Shown: positions 16,699 through 26,447 of the stretch, piece after piece
Numbering within the stretch: the first letter of the stretch is position 1
Layout of the letters: the number at the start of each line of letters is the position of its first letter
Source: Bacteroidota bacterium
Lineage (GTDB): Bacteria; Bacteroidota; Ignavibacteria; Kapaibacteriales; UBA2268
DNA: 61,155 nt
Direction of reading: 5' to 3'
NCBI GenBank assembly: GCA_004322215.1
Contig: SCSM01000034.1
Coordinates: 1-61,155, forward strand
Position numbers and translations under genes: made by a program
Notes under the pieces: generated by a model
What the model saw: the letters and a program-made list of their open reading frames with translations, nothing else
What the model was told of the DNA's origin: nothing
Databases searched by the model: none

Positions 16699-16853
16699 TA
16701 TCAGAAACAGAATATATTAAAACATCTAATCCAAAAACGAAATATAATAATAAATATTTAATCATTGATGATTTAGTATTATTTAAAGACACCATTTTGT
16801 CTGAAATGGATTTTTATAATTCACATGATTTCTTAATTGTGAATTGTTAATTC

Positions 16854-18958
16854 TTAATTATTAATTTTTATAATCTTTTTCGCACCCTGCGAACCCTGTA
16901 TTCTTATAAAATAAACTCCTTGCGGTAAGTTCTGGGTGACGAGCGTTAAGTTATAAGTTTTATCAAATACGAGAAACTCAGTATGTTTTGTCAGAACAGT
17001 TCTACCGAAAATATCACATAAACTAATTATTTCAGGTTTGTTGTTGCCAATTATTTCTAATGCGATGAAAGAGGAAAAAGGATTGGGGTAAGCATTGGAT
17101 ATAGATACAAAATCTTCATTTTTTATCGGAATATCCTCAACCCAAGTTAATCCACCATTGGATGTATGTAAGATTTTACCTTTGCTACCAACAACCCATC
17201 CATTATAAATATCAGTAAAACAGATTGAAGATAGATCGGCACCCTGGTAATTCGTACTGAGCCATGATTGTCCTCCATCTGTAGTTTTAAAAACATCAAA
17301 AAATGTATTTATAAAACCAATACTATCCGTGAAAAAAATAATATTGTTTATTTTGGCTTCCACATTATAAACACCGTAAGTGAATCGGAATTTATTTTTA
17401 ATCCAATTCAGCCCTGCATCTGTTGTCTTTAATACGATTCCACTATCAGCACAAATCCAGCCATTCTTATCATCAATAAAACTAATTGAATTTAAATTTG
17501 CATTTGTTTCGTTTGGATGAAGTTGCCATTTATTACCGCCATCTGATGTAAAAAGGAAAGTACCATTATTACCAACTGCCCAACCGATTTTTGAATTAAT
17601 AAATAAAATTGAATTTAAATCATTAAATATGTCAAAGGATTGAATCACCCAGTTATTACCGCCATCTGTCGTTCCCAATATAGTGCCATGATTCCCGACA
17701 GCCCAGCCATAATTACTATCCACAAAAAATATAGAATATAAGGTTGAATTTTCTTCAAAATCCTGATTAATCCAATTCTTACCGCCATCAGTAGTTTTAA
17801 TAATTCCATAAAAGTTACCTATTGCCCAACCGGTTTGTTTATCCTTCAAAAAGAAAATTGAATTAATTTTTGGTTCATTTTTCATTTTTGATTTTTGCCA
17901 TATCTTACCGCCATCTGTTGTATTTAATATTGTACCCTTTTCACCAGCAGTCCATCCATTAAAGGAATCAATAAAAAAACAGTATTCAAATCATCTCTAA
18001 TTCCTTCTGAAAGGTTAATCCAAGTCTTTCCACTGTCTAAGCTTTTAAACGTATAACCATTATCACCAACAATCCAGCCAACATTATTTTCAGTAAAAAT
18101 TATTGAATTCCCATAAATACTATCCGCTGTCCTTTTCCAGGTGTTTCCTCCGTCGCTTGATAAAATCACACAATCATAACCTAAAGCAGCTCCATTTTGT
18201 TTATCAATAAAGTATATTGATTTTAACCATTTTGTCAAATTAGTTGATTTAAATATCCAATTTTCTCCCGCATCAGTTGTTCTCAAAATTATATCATTGT
18301 CGGTCCATTCTATTCCACCAATAGCCCAGCCAAGATTATCATCAATAAAGTATATTGATGTAAGATTTAATGTATCACCAATTTTCTTGTATACCCAATC
18401 TTCACCACTATTAGTAGTCTGAGCTAAAAGTCCACCATCACCAACAACCCATCCATTATTTTTATTCTGAAAGAAAATTGACTTAATTTCGTAAGCGCTA
18501 AAACTAAAAATTTTATTATATTCCCATGTTTCTCCACCATCTGTTGTATTATACAAGATTTTTAATTGACCTCCTACCCAGCCATTTAATGAATCTGTGA
18601 AAAAGATTGACTGATAATCTTCAGCACCGGTTAATCTCTTTTTAATCCAATCTTTCCCACCATTTGTAGTTTTTAAGATAATACCCCAAGTACCACAAAT
18701 CCACCCATTATTTTCATTTATGAAATATACTGCTGATAGGTTTTCATCAGTTCCACTTGTTTGTTCAATCCAAACATTACCTCCATCAGTTGTGTTCAGA
18801 ATTGTTCCCGCATCACCAACAGCCCAACCACTTGATGAATTAATAAAAAATACATCGGTTAAATTATTTCCCTGGAGTGAAGGATTCTGCCAAGTCCAGC
18901 TCTGATTTTGTGCAAAACATGACAATGAAATAACGAAGAAAATAATAAACTTTTTCAT
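16854..18958 (-). pseudogene. Secreted YCF48-repeat protein with T9SS sorting domain, split by a frameshift
   Basis: Two frames read as one gene. The start at 18958 (MKKFIIFFVISLSCFA) is a signal peptide with AGAAAGG upstream. About fourteen beta-propeller-type repeats follow, each with a GWAVG-like core and a TTDGG turn. The last 80 residues are a type IX secretion sorting domain (YPNPF, CDIFGRTVL, LPQGVYFIRI). The frame breaks at a run of seven A on the plus strand (17973-17979). One more base would restore the repeat reading FIDSFNGWTAGEKG. The intact product would be about 700 residues and exported to the cell surface. Stops at 17924 and 16854 bound the two pieces. Homopolymer slippage, phase variation or sequencing error could each explain the break. 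Confidence 0.8.
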
Positions 18959-19047
18959 TTTGTGCCTTTCTGATTTATATAATGACACATGAGATTGAAT
19001 TATGTCTCAAATATAAAAAATATTTTTTCTTTTTACACACCCCTTAA

Positions 19048-19067
19048 TCCCCTCGTAATAGAGGGGG
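19048..19067. terminator. GC-rich hairpin between TA pair and YCF48 gene
   Basis: CCCCTC (19049-19054) pairs with GAGGGG (19061-19066) around GTAATA in otherwise AT-rich DNA. Neither strand has a clean T tract immediately after the stem, so it is a weak terminator at best. It sits just after the YoeB-type toxin gene. Confidence 0.4.
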
Positions 19068-19077
19068 AAATAATATT

Positions 19078-19335
19078 TCAATAATGGTATTTACAAGATG
19101 CTATCAGGATTTCAGTCTCGGTAACATAATAAACAAGGCGGTGTTCTGAGTCAATGCGTCTTGACCAAAATCCTTGTAGTTTACCTTTTAATGGTTCGGG
19201 TTGCCCAATGCCTTCGAAAGGATTGCGGGTAGTTTCTAAAATCATCCTGGATATTTTTCTGAACATTTTAAAATTAGTAGATGCCCAATCGTTATATTGT
19301 TCAAAGGCAATTTGTTCAAATATAACCTTACGCAT
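19078..19335 (-). CDS. YoeB/Txe-type toxin of the RelE superfamily, 85 aa
   Basis: An mRNA-cleaving toxin of the RelE fold. Marks are NPFEGIGQPEPLKGKLQG near residues 38-55, WSRRID with the catalytic-type arginines, and EHRLVYYV followed by a C-terminal SCKYHY, the typical YoeB ending. The length (85) is normal. It follows its antitoxin with an eight-base overlap, as in yefM-yoeB. The antitoxin is needed to keep it inactive and probably represses the pair. Confidence 0.9.
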   Translation of the reverse strand: MRKVIFEQIAFEQYNDWASTNFKMFRKISRMILETTRNPFEGIGQPEPLKGKLQGFWSRRIDSEHRLVYYVTETEILIASCKYHY

Positions 19336-19567
19336 TTGCTGATTTCTCTATTTGTTTGAGAGGAACTTCAACAAGATTTTTGCGTTTGTTTATATTCTTA
19401 ACTGACTTCAATAGGATTTCTTTGTTTTTTGGAGAATGCAAAAGGTAATCTGTTTCATCATATTCGGATATTGTAATTTCAATTTTTTTCCCTTTATATG
19501 ATTCTTTGACAATATCTACAAAATTGCCCGGCAATTCATCTGCATTCATAGTATATGATGTTAACAT
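19328..19567 (-). CDS. YefM/Phd-like antitoxin, 79 aa
   Basis: Partner of the YoeB-type toxin. The start at 19567 has AAAGGA seven bases upstream; an internal Met at residue 7 is weaker. The first 50 residues would form the DNA-binding Phd/YefM fold, although the usual N-terminal pattern is only weakly visible. The C-terminal part (VPLKQIEKSANA) is the flexible toxin-wrapping tail. The assignment rests mostly on position and size beside a clear YoeB. Confidence 0.75.
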   Translation of the reverse strand: MLTSYTMNADELPGNFVDIVKESYKGKKIEITISEYDETDYLLHSPKNKEILLKSVKNINKRKNLVEVPLKQIEKSANA

Positions 19568-19734
19568 TTTTTTCCTTTTGAATAATTATTCATTTTCAAA
19601 TTTAATAACGAAGGGAACCGTAAACAAATTGTAATAAGACTTAATTTTTTACAACAACGCTTGCTAATTGTCAAGGAATGGAGATTTTCGCAGGGGTTAC
19701 CCAATATTCTATATTAGTATTAATCTTCACATTC

Positions 19735-20733
19735 TCATTTTATATTGCTTGCTTTAGCTTTGAATTTGCGGTAAACAAATACCTTGTAAACAATCATTGC
19801 CGGAATTAATATACAGCAAATAAATAGCATTGTCAATAACGTTTGTTCAGACGATGCTGCATTGAATATGGTTAAACTGTTTTCGGGATTCGGATTCGAG
19901 ATTATAAGGTTCGGGTAAATATCAACTGCGGTGATGACAACGCAAAATGCAAGAATGGCACTCGATGCAATGAAAGCCCTGAAATAAAGCTGGCTCCTTA
20001 CAAATCCGGGAATTACAACAATTGAAAGTACAATCATTGCAGGTAAAATAAACCAAACCGGAAAGTCGATAAAGTTTTTGTTAACAACAGGATATGCAAT
20101 GAATGTCCAGATTGCATGAAATAAAAATGCAATTACAAACATACCAAGCGATGAATTAATGTCCATTGAAACATAGTTCTGCTGTTCACCTTCGGTATTC
20201 ATCACCAAATATATTTTTCCGTACATTCGGATAAACATTACTGCAGTAATTCCAGTTAAAATTGAATATGGATTGAGTAATGTTAGAAATGTACCTGAAA
20301 ATTCTTTCTCATTATATAATGGAATTCCAGAAATGAGATTTCCGAGCGAAATACCGAATATGAGGACAATAATATAACTTGAAAGGCAGAATATGATATC
20401 CAGTATCTTATTCCATCTTTCTGAATTCAATTTTTTGTAAAGTGTAATGGAAATTGTCCTGGTAATCAACAGGAAAAGTATAGATAAAAATAAAACAATG
20501 ATATTAGAATAATCAATTTTTGGAAAAGCTGTGAATAATGAAATTACAGCAAATATAAACCACGGCTCGTTGAAATCCTGAACGGGACCCAATGCATTTA
20601 ATGATAATTTTCTTTCCCCATCCGATTTCAATCCGAGATGAATTATACCTGCTCCCAGTTTGAATCCGTCAAGTATTATGTAAATGCCGAAAAGAAATAT
20701 CAGCAGCAGAAACCATATATTATTTAATACCAC
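19735..20733 (-). CDS. cydB: Cytochrome bd oxidase subunit II (CydB), 332 aa
   Basis: A membrane protein with about eight or nine hydrophobic helices. It has CydB marks near the N-terminus (YIILDGFKLGAGIIHL) and the conserved NEPWFIFAVISLFTAFP. In cytochrome bd it pairs with CydA, which holds the haems, to reduce oxygen with quinol. No cydA, cydC or cydD lies within the window on either side. The neighbours are a TA pair and a sugar-phosphate mutase. It is therefore an orphan here, either with a distant partner or repurposed. The length is normal. Confidence 0.85.
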   Translation of the reverse strand: MVLNNIWFLLLIFLFGIYIILDGFKLGAGIIHLGLKSDGERKLSLNALGPVQDFNEPWFIFAVISLFTAFPKIDYSNIIVLFLSILFLLITRTISITLYKKLNSERWNKILDIIFCLSSYIIVLIFGISLGNLISGIPLYNEKEFSGTFLTLLNPYSILTGITAVMFIRMYGKIYLVMNTEGEQQNYVSMDINSSLGMFVIAFLFHAIWTFIAYPVVNKNFIDFPVWFILPAMIVLSIVVIPGFVRSQLYFRAFIASSAILAFCVVITAVDIYPNLIISNPNPENSLTIFNAASSEQTLLTMLFICCILIPAMIVYKVFVYRKFKAKASNIK

Positions 20734-20787
20734 ATTTACCTCATTTCTTTTCCATAAATTATATTTTCCAAATTATAAAAATTATAA

Positions 20788-22158
20788 TTATTGTATAAAT
20801 CTTATAGCACGGTCTATCATCTCCATGACCTCATTTTTTGTTTTAGCTTCAGCTATCAATCTGATAATCAGCTCGGTATTTGAGCTTCGCAATTGAATCC
20901 ATTTATCGGGAAAATTAATTTTAATTCCGTCTTCTCTTAATGGCAGACCATCAGGAAATTCTTTTATCAGATTATCGATAATTGCATCGATATTACCTTT
21001 AAATTCCTTTTTTGTTTTGTGCATTTCATACTTAGGTAATGACCCGACGATTTTTGATAAAGTAGTATTTTCATTTGCCAGTAGAGATAGAACCAATGCA
21101 GTTCCCACAAGTGAGTCCCTCCCATAATGTGAGGCAGGTAAGATAACTCCTCCACTGCCTTCGCCACCGATTATCGCATTCACCTCTTTCATTTTATTTA
21201 CTACATTGATTTCGCCGACCGGCGACCGGAATACCATTGCCCCATACTTCTCAGAAATATCCTCCACTCTTCTTGTTGTGGAATGATTAACAACGACATT
21301 CGCTTCTGAATAACTTGGCAAAAATCGTTTCATACTAAGTACTGATTTCACGGCAAGTACAATTGTGTTCTCCTCACCAATCGGATTACCCTCATCATCT
21401 ATTAGCACAAGCCGGTCTGCGTCCGGGTCAACGGCAATTCCGAGGTCAGCTTTATGTTCTTTCACTGCTTTGGAAAGCGATGTAAGATTTTCCGGTAATG
21501 GTTCGGGGGTGTGTGGAAATATTCCGGTTCCATCACAATATAATTTTATAACTTCACATCCGAATTTTTCAAGCAGCAAAGGAATTGGCTTAGAGCCCGC
21601 AGCATTCACGGCATCAACAATTACTTTCAATCCCCTGTTTTTCAATTTATTAATTATATCAGAAGTTGCAATAAAAGGTAGTGACAAAATATTTTCTATG
21701 TGAAGTTTAATTGCATCAGCAAAATATATTTTGTCATTTGCATCTGGTTTGGATATAACTGGAGATTGAATTGAATCAACCTCCTTCCAAAGTTTATTAT
21801 TCCATTCTCCATTCAAAAATACCCCGCTTTTATCAATGAACTTCAATCCGTTCCAATCTTTCGGATTGTGCGATGCAGTAATTACTATTCCTCCTGCTGC
21901 ATCTGAATGTTCGACCATTAATTGTACTGTTGGAGTAGGAACAACACCGGGTAATCTGACGTCCCTGCCGGTTTGTCTTAAAGTATTCCAAACAATATCT
22001 TCAATCCATTCGCCCGACTGTCTCCCGTCTCTGCCAACCACAATTGTTCCGGGTGATAATATTTTGGAAAATGCAGAAACATATTTAAAAATCAATTCAT
22101 CATTTAATCCATCATTAAGTGTTGCTCTTAAACCTGATATTGAACGAATTACCGGCAT
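20788..22158 (-). CDS. glmM: Phosphoglucosamine mutase / phosphomannomutase family, 456 aa
   Basis: An alpha-D-phosphohexomutase. The phosphoserine loop is VITASHNPKDWNGLKFI (near residue 95), the metal loop is DPDADRL and the sugar loop is GGEGSGGVILP. The C-terminal phosphate-binding segment is IQLRSSNTELIIRLIAEA. GlmM, which converts glucosamine-6-phosphate to the 1-phosphate for peptidoglycan, is the most likely role given size and loops. Phosphomannomutase or phosphoglucomutase cannot be excluded. The gene stands alone on the minus strand, divergent from the MauE-like gene. Confidence 0.85.
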   Translation of the reverse strand: MPVIRSISGLRATLNDGLNDELIFKYVSAFSKILSPGTIVVGRDGRQSGEWIEDIVWNTLRQTGRDVRLPGVVPTPTVQLMVEHSDAAGGIVITASHNPKDWNGLKFIDKSGVFLNGEWNNKLWKEVDSIQSPVISKPDANDKIYFADAIKLHIENILSLPFIATSDIINKLKNRGLKVIVDAVNAAGSKPIPLLLEKFGCEVIKLYCDGTGIFPHTPEPLPENLTSLSKAVKEHKADLGIAVDPDADRLVLIDDEGNPIGEENTIVLAVKSVLSMKRFLPSYSEANVVVNHSTTRRVEDISEKYGAMVFRSPVGEINVVNKMKEVNAIIGGEGSGGVILPASHYGRDSLVGTALVLSLLANENTTLSKIVGSLPKYEMHKTKKEFKGNIDAIIDNLIKEFPDGLPLREDGIKINFPDKWIQLRSSNTELIIRLIAEAKTKNEVMEMIDRAIRFIQ

Positions 22159-22269
22159 ATTATATTTATTGTTTTTACTATATTAAAAATCTTATTATAC
22201 AAAAATCGTAAAAACATCGATAATAGAAGAAAATGAATTTTTAACGATTTCGTTTTAGTAATTTAACGA

Positions 22270-22749
22270 ATGAAAATTATCAAAAAAATATTGAATAATG
22301 ATTATCTTAATCTTGCCATAAGAATACTTATTGGCGGGTTATTCATATTCACTGCAATTTCTAAACTTGCCGATTTATCTGTTTTCACAAAAGAAATTGA
22401 CAATTATAATATTGTACCAATGTATTTAATCAACATGTTCAGTATTATATTACCCTGGGTGGAATTGCTTTGCGGATTTTTCATTCTGACAGGTATAAGA
22501 GTCAGAGCCAATGCAGTTTTAAGTATCGGACTTTATTCTGTTTTTATAATTGCAATATTAATTGCCATGCTCCAGGGATTGAGTATCAATTGCGGATGTC
22601 ATACAAAAATTCTCGCAGATAAGGTCGGGTTTGCTAAAGTCTTTCAAAATTCCGGTTTATTAATTTTATCCGTTTATCTTTTCAATTTTCCGTTTAGTAA
22701 ACTATCAATCGAAAATCTTATTAAAAATAATAATCCTGAAATATCATAA
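22270..22749 (+). CDS. MauE/DoxX-type four-helix membrane protein, 159 aa
   Basis: The protein has four membrane helices. The first contains LIGGLFIFTAISKL, the DoxX/MauE signature. The third and fourth surround the cysteine pair NCGCHTKI near residues 115-122. MauE-like proteins are thought to act in thiol-disulfide or methylamine-dehydrogenase maturation, sometimes feeding a periplasmic thioredoxin. No such partner gene is present here. The next gene (comF) starts 72 bases later and may be co-transcribed. Function inferred from family only. Confidence 0.8.
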   Translation: MKIIKKILNNDYLNLAIRILIGGLFIFTAISKLADLSVFTKEIDNYNIVPMYLINMFSIILPWVELLCGFFILTGIRVRANAVLSIGLYSVFIIAILIAMLQGLSINCGCHTKILADKVGFAKVFQNSGLLILSVYLFNFPFSKLSIENLIKNNNPEIS

Positions 22750-22821
22750 TATTTAATAAATATATTTTCCTTTTAAAATTCCATTAATTAGATTTGACGA
22801 ATTATTATATTTAAAAAAATA

Positions 22822-23535
22822 ATGTTTAAGGATACGGTTAAATCATATTTGTATTCATTCATAGATTTTGCATCTCCCCGCAGATGTGAATTATGTGGCA
22901 ATTATTTAGGTACGAATCGAAGAAAACATGAATTTATTTGCGATGATTGTTATAGTAATTTCCCATTGCCTCCAAAATCAAAGGATATTCTTGAAAGAAT
23001 TCAATCAAATTTCCCGGATGAAAAAGTAATAAATAATTCTTACTCTTTATTTTCCGAATCCGACAATCCCGATTTTATGGAGTTGATTTATTCGCTTAAA
23101 TACAGGGGATTTTCGAGAATCGGGAAAGAACTCGGTTTTGAATTGGGTGAATTAATAAAAAGAAAAACCGATGTTCGATATGATTATATTATTCCTGTTC
23201 CCATTCATCATGCAAGATTGAGAGAAAGAGGATTCAATCAATCCGAAATGATTTGCTGTGGAATTTCGAATTCATTGAATATACCTACCGGTTTTGATAT
23301 TATTAAAAGAGCGAGATATACTCAAACCCAAACCAAGCTGTCAGCGCAGGAAAGAAAGAAAAATGTCAAGGATGTATTTGTGGCTAAATCTAAAAAGTAC
23401 AATTTATCAGGAAAAACCATTTTACTTGTTGATGATGTTTTTACCACCGGCTCTACCTTATTTCACTGTGCAAAGTGTATAATAGAAATGAAAGCAGAAA
23501 AAATTGATACTGCCACAATTGTTTTCGTTGGATAA
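22822..23535 (+). CDS. comF: ComF-family phosphoribosyltransferase-like protein, 237 aa
   Basis: The protein opens with a zinc-finger pair, CELCGNYLG then CDDCYSNF (residues 18-42). A type I phosphoribosyltransferase domain follows with the PRPP motif ILLVDDVFTTGSTL near residue 200. IPVPIHHARLRERGFNQSE is the ComF family hallmark. In competent bacteria ComF helps import of single-stranded DNA; many non-competent species keep it with an unclear role. The length is normal. Confidence 0.93.
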   Translation: MFKDTVKSYLYSFIDFASPRRCELCGNYLGTNRRKHEFICDDCYSNFPLPPKSKDILERIQSNFPDEKVINNSYSLFSESDNPDFMELIYSLKYRGFSRIGKELGFELGELIKRKTDVRYDYIIPVPIHHARLRERGFNQSEMICCGISNSLNIPTGFDIIKRARYTQTQTKLSAQERKKNVKDVFVAKSKKYNLSGKTILLVDDVFTTGSTLFHCAKCIIEMKAEKIDTATIVFVG

Positions 23536-23622
23536 TTGAAATATATTTTGTAAAAAAAAACATTGGATTGTAACTTTGAATACTAAATATCTTCAACTGT
23601 TAAATAAAATAGGGATAATAAA

Positions 23623-25029
23623 GTGAAAATCAGAATAAATTTACCTTTAATATTATTATTAGTATTTTCTTATTCAATATTACCGGCTCAGTCTCCTTAT
23701 GACAGCTTGAAATATAATTATCCCTATAAGGATGGCATTTCATTCGATAAATACAAGGAAAGACGATTAAAACTTTCAAAATACATGTCGCCGAGAGCAA
23801 TCGGAATAATCTTTTCCTCATCATATTACAGCCCGATTGGAAATTTTTATCAGCCGAACCTGATTAATTCGAATATGTTTTATTTAACAGGCATGCCCGA
23901 CCAAAAGTCAGTCCTGCTAATCATTCCCGGTAATTATGAATATAATGGCGTTAAATGCAATGATATTATTTTTCTCGATAATTTAAGTACTAAGAACACA
24001 TTATGGTATGGCAGGAAAGTGAATCTATATGATGCTGAAGGTATCTATGGATTCAAAAAAGCATTGTTTCTTCCAAAGCTCGAATCAATTCTGGATGAGC
24101 TTGTTATTTTGAGGGATACTTTATATGTGGCTGAATTCCCATTAATTACGACTGAAGGTGTAACGCAGGGAGAACAAATTGAAACAAAAATTGATTTCTT
24201 ATCAAAACTTAAGCAAAAAAATCCCAGGTTACTTGTCAAAAACGGAATAATCGGACTTAAATTAATGAGGGAATCAAAAGACAGTGATGAAGTCCGACTT
24301 ATAAAAAGAGCAGTTGAAATTACTATAGATGGCTTCAAAGCAACAATTAATGCTGCCAAACCCGGAATGACCGAATATCAGTTAAAGGCATTAATGGAAT
24401 ATACATTTAACAAGCTTGGAGCCGATGGCACAGGTTATCCATCCATTGTTACATCAGGTAAGAATTCCGTCTTTCTTCATCAAACGATTAACAGGGACAC
24501 AATCAAAGACGGTGACCTTGTAATTATGGATTGCGGTGCAAGGTATGAAGGATATACTGCCGATGTTACAAGGACTTTTCCCATAAACGGAAAATTTACA
24601 AAAGAACAGAAAAAAATATACAATCTCGTTCTCGAGGCGGCTGATTCGGCTTTTTCAGTTTGCATTAAGGACAATAGTTATCTCAATCCTCATGTAAAAG
24701 CTACTTCAGTGATTCAACGCGGGCTTATGGAGCTCGGGATTATTAACAACCCAAATGACGTCAATTATTATTTTTCACATGGTACCTCACATTACATCGG
24801 ACTCGACGTTCACGATGCGGGAACTTCCATAATCCTGAAACCCGGGAATGTATTGACAATCGAACCTGGTATTTATATTCCGGAAGGTAGTAAATGCGAC
24901 TCGAAATGGTGGAACATCTGTGTTAGAATAGAAGACAATGTAATTATAACTGATGGCGAACCGGTTATGCTTACAAAAGACCTTCCGCGTGAAGCCAGTG
25001 ACATTGAGGATATGGTTGGTAAAGAATAA
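23623..25029 (+). CDS. Exported Xaa-Pro aminopeptidase (M24 family), 468 aa
   Basis: A metallopeptidase that removes N-terminal residues before proline. The GTG start at 23623 gives a signal peptide (hydrophobic about residues 5-20, ending near ILPAQS), so it acts outside the cytoplasm. The N-terminal creatinase-like domain (about 25-215) precedes the pita-bread catalytic domain. Metal ligands are visible in VIMDCGARYEGYTADVTRTF, SHGTSHYIGLDVHD, TIEPGIYIPEG and CVRIEDNV. The residue order D-D-H-E-E is complete. It ends 22 bases before the convergent foldase gene. Confidence 0.92.
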   Translation: MKIRINLPLILLLVFSYSILPAQSPYDSLKYNYPYKDGISFDKYKERRLKLSKYMSPRAIGIIFSSSYYSPIGNFYQPNLINSNMFYLTGMPDQKSVLLIIPGNYEYNGVKCNDIIFLDNLSTKNTLWYGRKVNLYDAEGIYGFKKALFLPKLESILDELVILRDTLYVAEFPLITTEGVTQGEQIETKIDFLSKLKQKNPRLLVKNGIIGLKLMRESKDSDEVRLIKRAVEITIDGFKATINAAKPGMTEYQLKALMEYTFNKLGADGTGYPSIVTSGKNSVFLHQTINRDTIKDGDLVIMDCGARYEGYTADVTRTFPINGKFTKEQKKIYNLVLEAADSAFSVCIKDNSYLNPHVKATSVIQRGLMELGIINNPNDVNYYFSHGTSHYIGLDVHDAGTSIILKPGNVLTIEPGIYIPEGSKCDSKWWNICVRIEDNVIITDGEPVMLTKDLPREASDIEDMVGKE

Positions 25030-25051
25030 TTTTAATTCTTGAAATAATAAA

Positions 25052-26392
25052 TTATTCTTTGATTTCCCAATAAAGTTTTGAACGAAGCTCTTCAATCCAT
25101 GAATCATATTGATTCAGTTTCTTGAAATTAAGAGCCATCTCTTCAATGTCTTTCCTGTCATTTTCTAAAGTTGGGAAATGAGAAGGGATTGTTCTTTTCC
25201 TGTATATTATTTGAAAAGCAGATTTACTTTTTTCGGTTATATAACTCATTGGCTCGCTGATACTGCCGTCTGTTAATTTTTCGACCACAGTCCTGATGTC
25301 CGGGGGTAGTTTTTGGACTGAAGTTTTCGCAATGAATCCTCCGAATCCTTTTGTTTCGGTTTCATCCGAATATTTCTTTGCTATATCCTCAAAGTTCATT
25401 CCGGTGGCGAGACTGTCTTTAATGCCTTTCAGGAAATTCTTCGTATTTTCAATATCATCGCTCGTGCCACCGACTTTAAATAAAATATGTCTCGTCAAAA
25501 TTGAATCTTTCTTTTTGTCAATTGCCTGAATGATGTGAAAACCGAATGGTGTTTCTACTGGCAATGAAATCTGACCGGGTTGCAAATCGAAAGCTGCTTT
25601 TTCAAATTCTCTTATGAGTTTACCTTTCGGAAACCAACCAAGCTCCCCACCGTTTGATGCAGTTGCCAAATCGTTACTGTATTTCTTTGCAAAAGCCGCA
25701 AAATCACCTCCGGCAACAATTGAATCCCTGACATTTTTTGCAAGCTGATATACATCTTCCTTAGCTTTGTTAGACGCATTCACAAATTTAACAATGTGAT
25801 ATAATTCAACTTGCTCAGGTATGTTTTGTAATGAATCTTTGTATTTGGAATAAAATTCTTCTACTTCACGTGGAGTAACCTTTACATTCATCAGTTTTGT
25901 CTGCTGCATTTTCTCGGCAAGAATTTTTTTCTTAATTATTTCTCTCGCTTCATTCCTTATTTGAGACAAAGACATTCCGAAAACGTCCTCAATTCTTTTC
26001 TCAGAGCCGAACTGACCAATATATTGCTGTAATTGATATTCCCACCTCTGCTCCACTTCGTCATCGGTTACTGTAATTGAATCTTCCACTGCCTTGGCAA
26101 CGACAAGCTTTTCATTAATTAATGCATCCAAAACTTTTTTCTTTAAATCGCTGTCGTTCATCAATGAGTCAAATACTCTTTGCTTCTGGTCATCCGGTAC
26201 ATCCATCTTTGGATTTGACTGAATAAACATAAACATAGCATTAGTAACATCAGTCATGGTTATTACATCATTTCCAACAACGGCAACAATTTTTTCAAGA
26301 GTTTCACCTTCCTTTGGTTGAGCGAGTGAAATTCCGGAATGACAGATTAATAATATCAAAAGTAAAATATTGAACAGAAAAATCTTTTTCAT
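25052..26392 (-). CDS. SurA-like periplasmic peptidyl-prolyl isomerase, 446 aa
   Basis: An outer-membrane protein chaperone of the SurA/PpiC type. The signal peptide covers residues 1-24 (ending SLAQP). The N-terminal SurA-type domain (about 28-180) is followed by two parvulin domains. The first has GGELGWFPKGKL and LPVETPFGFHIIQ; the second (about 300-390) is less canonical, with KGFGGF. The overall order matches SurA. A terminator lies upstream between it and a second PPIase gene, so the two are separate transcripts. Confidence 0.88.
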   Translation of the reverse strand: MKKIFLFNILLLILLICHSGISLAQPKEGETLEKIVAVVGNDVITMTDVTNAMFMFIQSNPKMDVPDDQKQRVFDSLMNDSDLKKKVLDALINEKLVVAKAVEDSITVTDDEVEQRWEYQLQQYIGQFGSEKRIEDVFGMSLSQIRNEAREIIKKKILAEKMQQTKLMNVKVTPREVEEFYSKYKDSLQNIPEQVELYHIVKFVNASNKAKEDVYQLAKNVRDSIVAGGDFAAFAKKYSNDLATASNGGELGWFPKGKLIREFEKAAFDLQPGQISLPVETPFGFHIIQAIDKKKDSILTRHILFKVGGTSDDIENTKNFLKGIKDSLATGMNFEDIAKKYSDETETKGFGGFIAKTSVQKLPPDIRTVVEKLTDGSISEPMSYITEKSKSAFQIIYRKRTIPSHFPTLENDRKDIEEMALNFKKLNQYDSWIEELRSKLYWEIKE

Positions 26393-26417
26393 ACTAAATC
26401 ATAATTATTTATTAAAA

Positions 26418-26438
26418 AGAGCCGGGATTACCGGCTCT
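26418..26438 (-). terminator. Rho-independent terminator between the two foldase genes
   Basis: AGAGCCGG and CCGGCTCT form an 8-bp stem around five bases. On the minus strand TTTTTAAT follows. It ends transcription of the larger PpiC gene before the SurA-like gene begins. Confidence 0.8.
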
Positions 26439-26447
26439 GATAAATTC

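Noticed and set aside
16608-16850. 80-codon plus-strand frame beside the MNT gene
   Set aside because: It overlaps the start of a clear nucleotidyltransferase gene on the other strand and then runs through low-complexity AT DNA.
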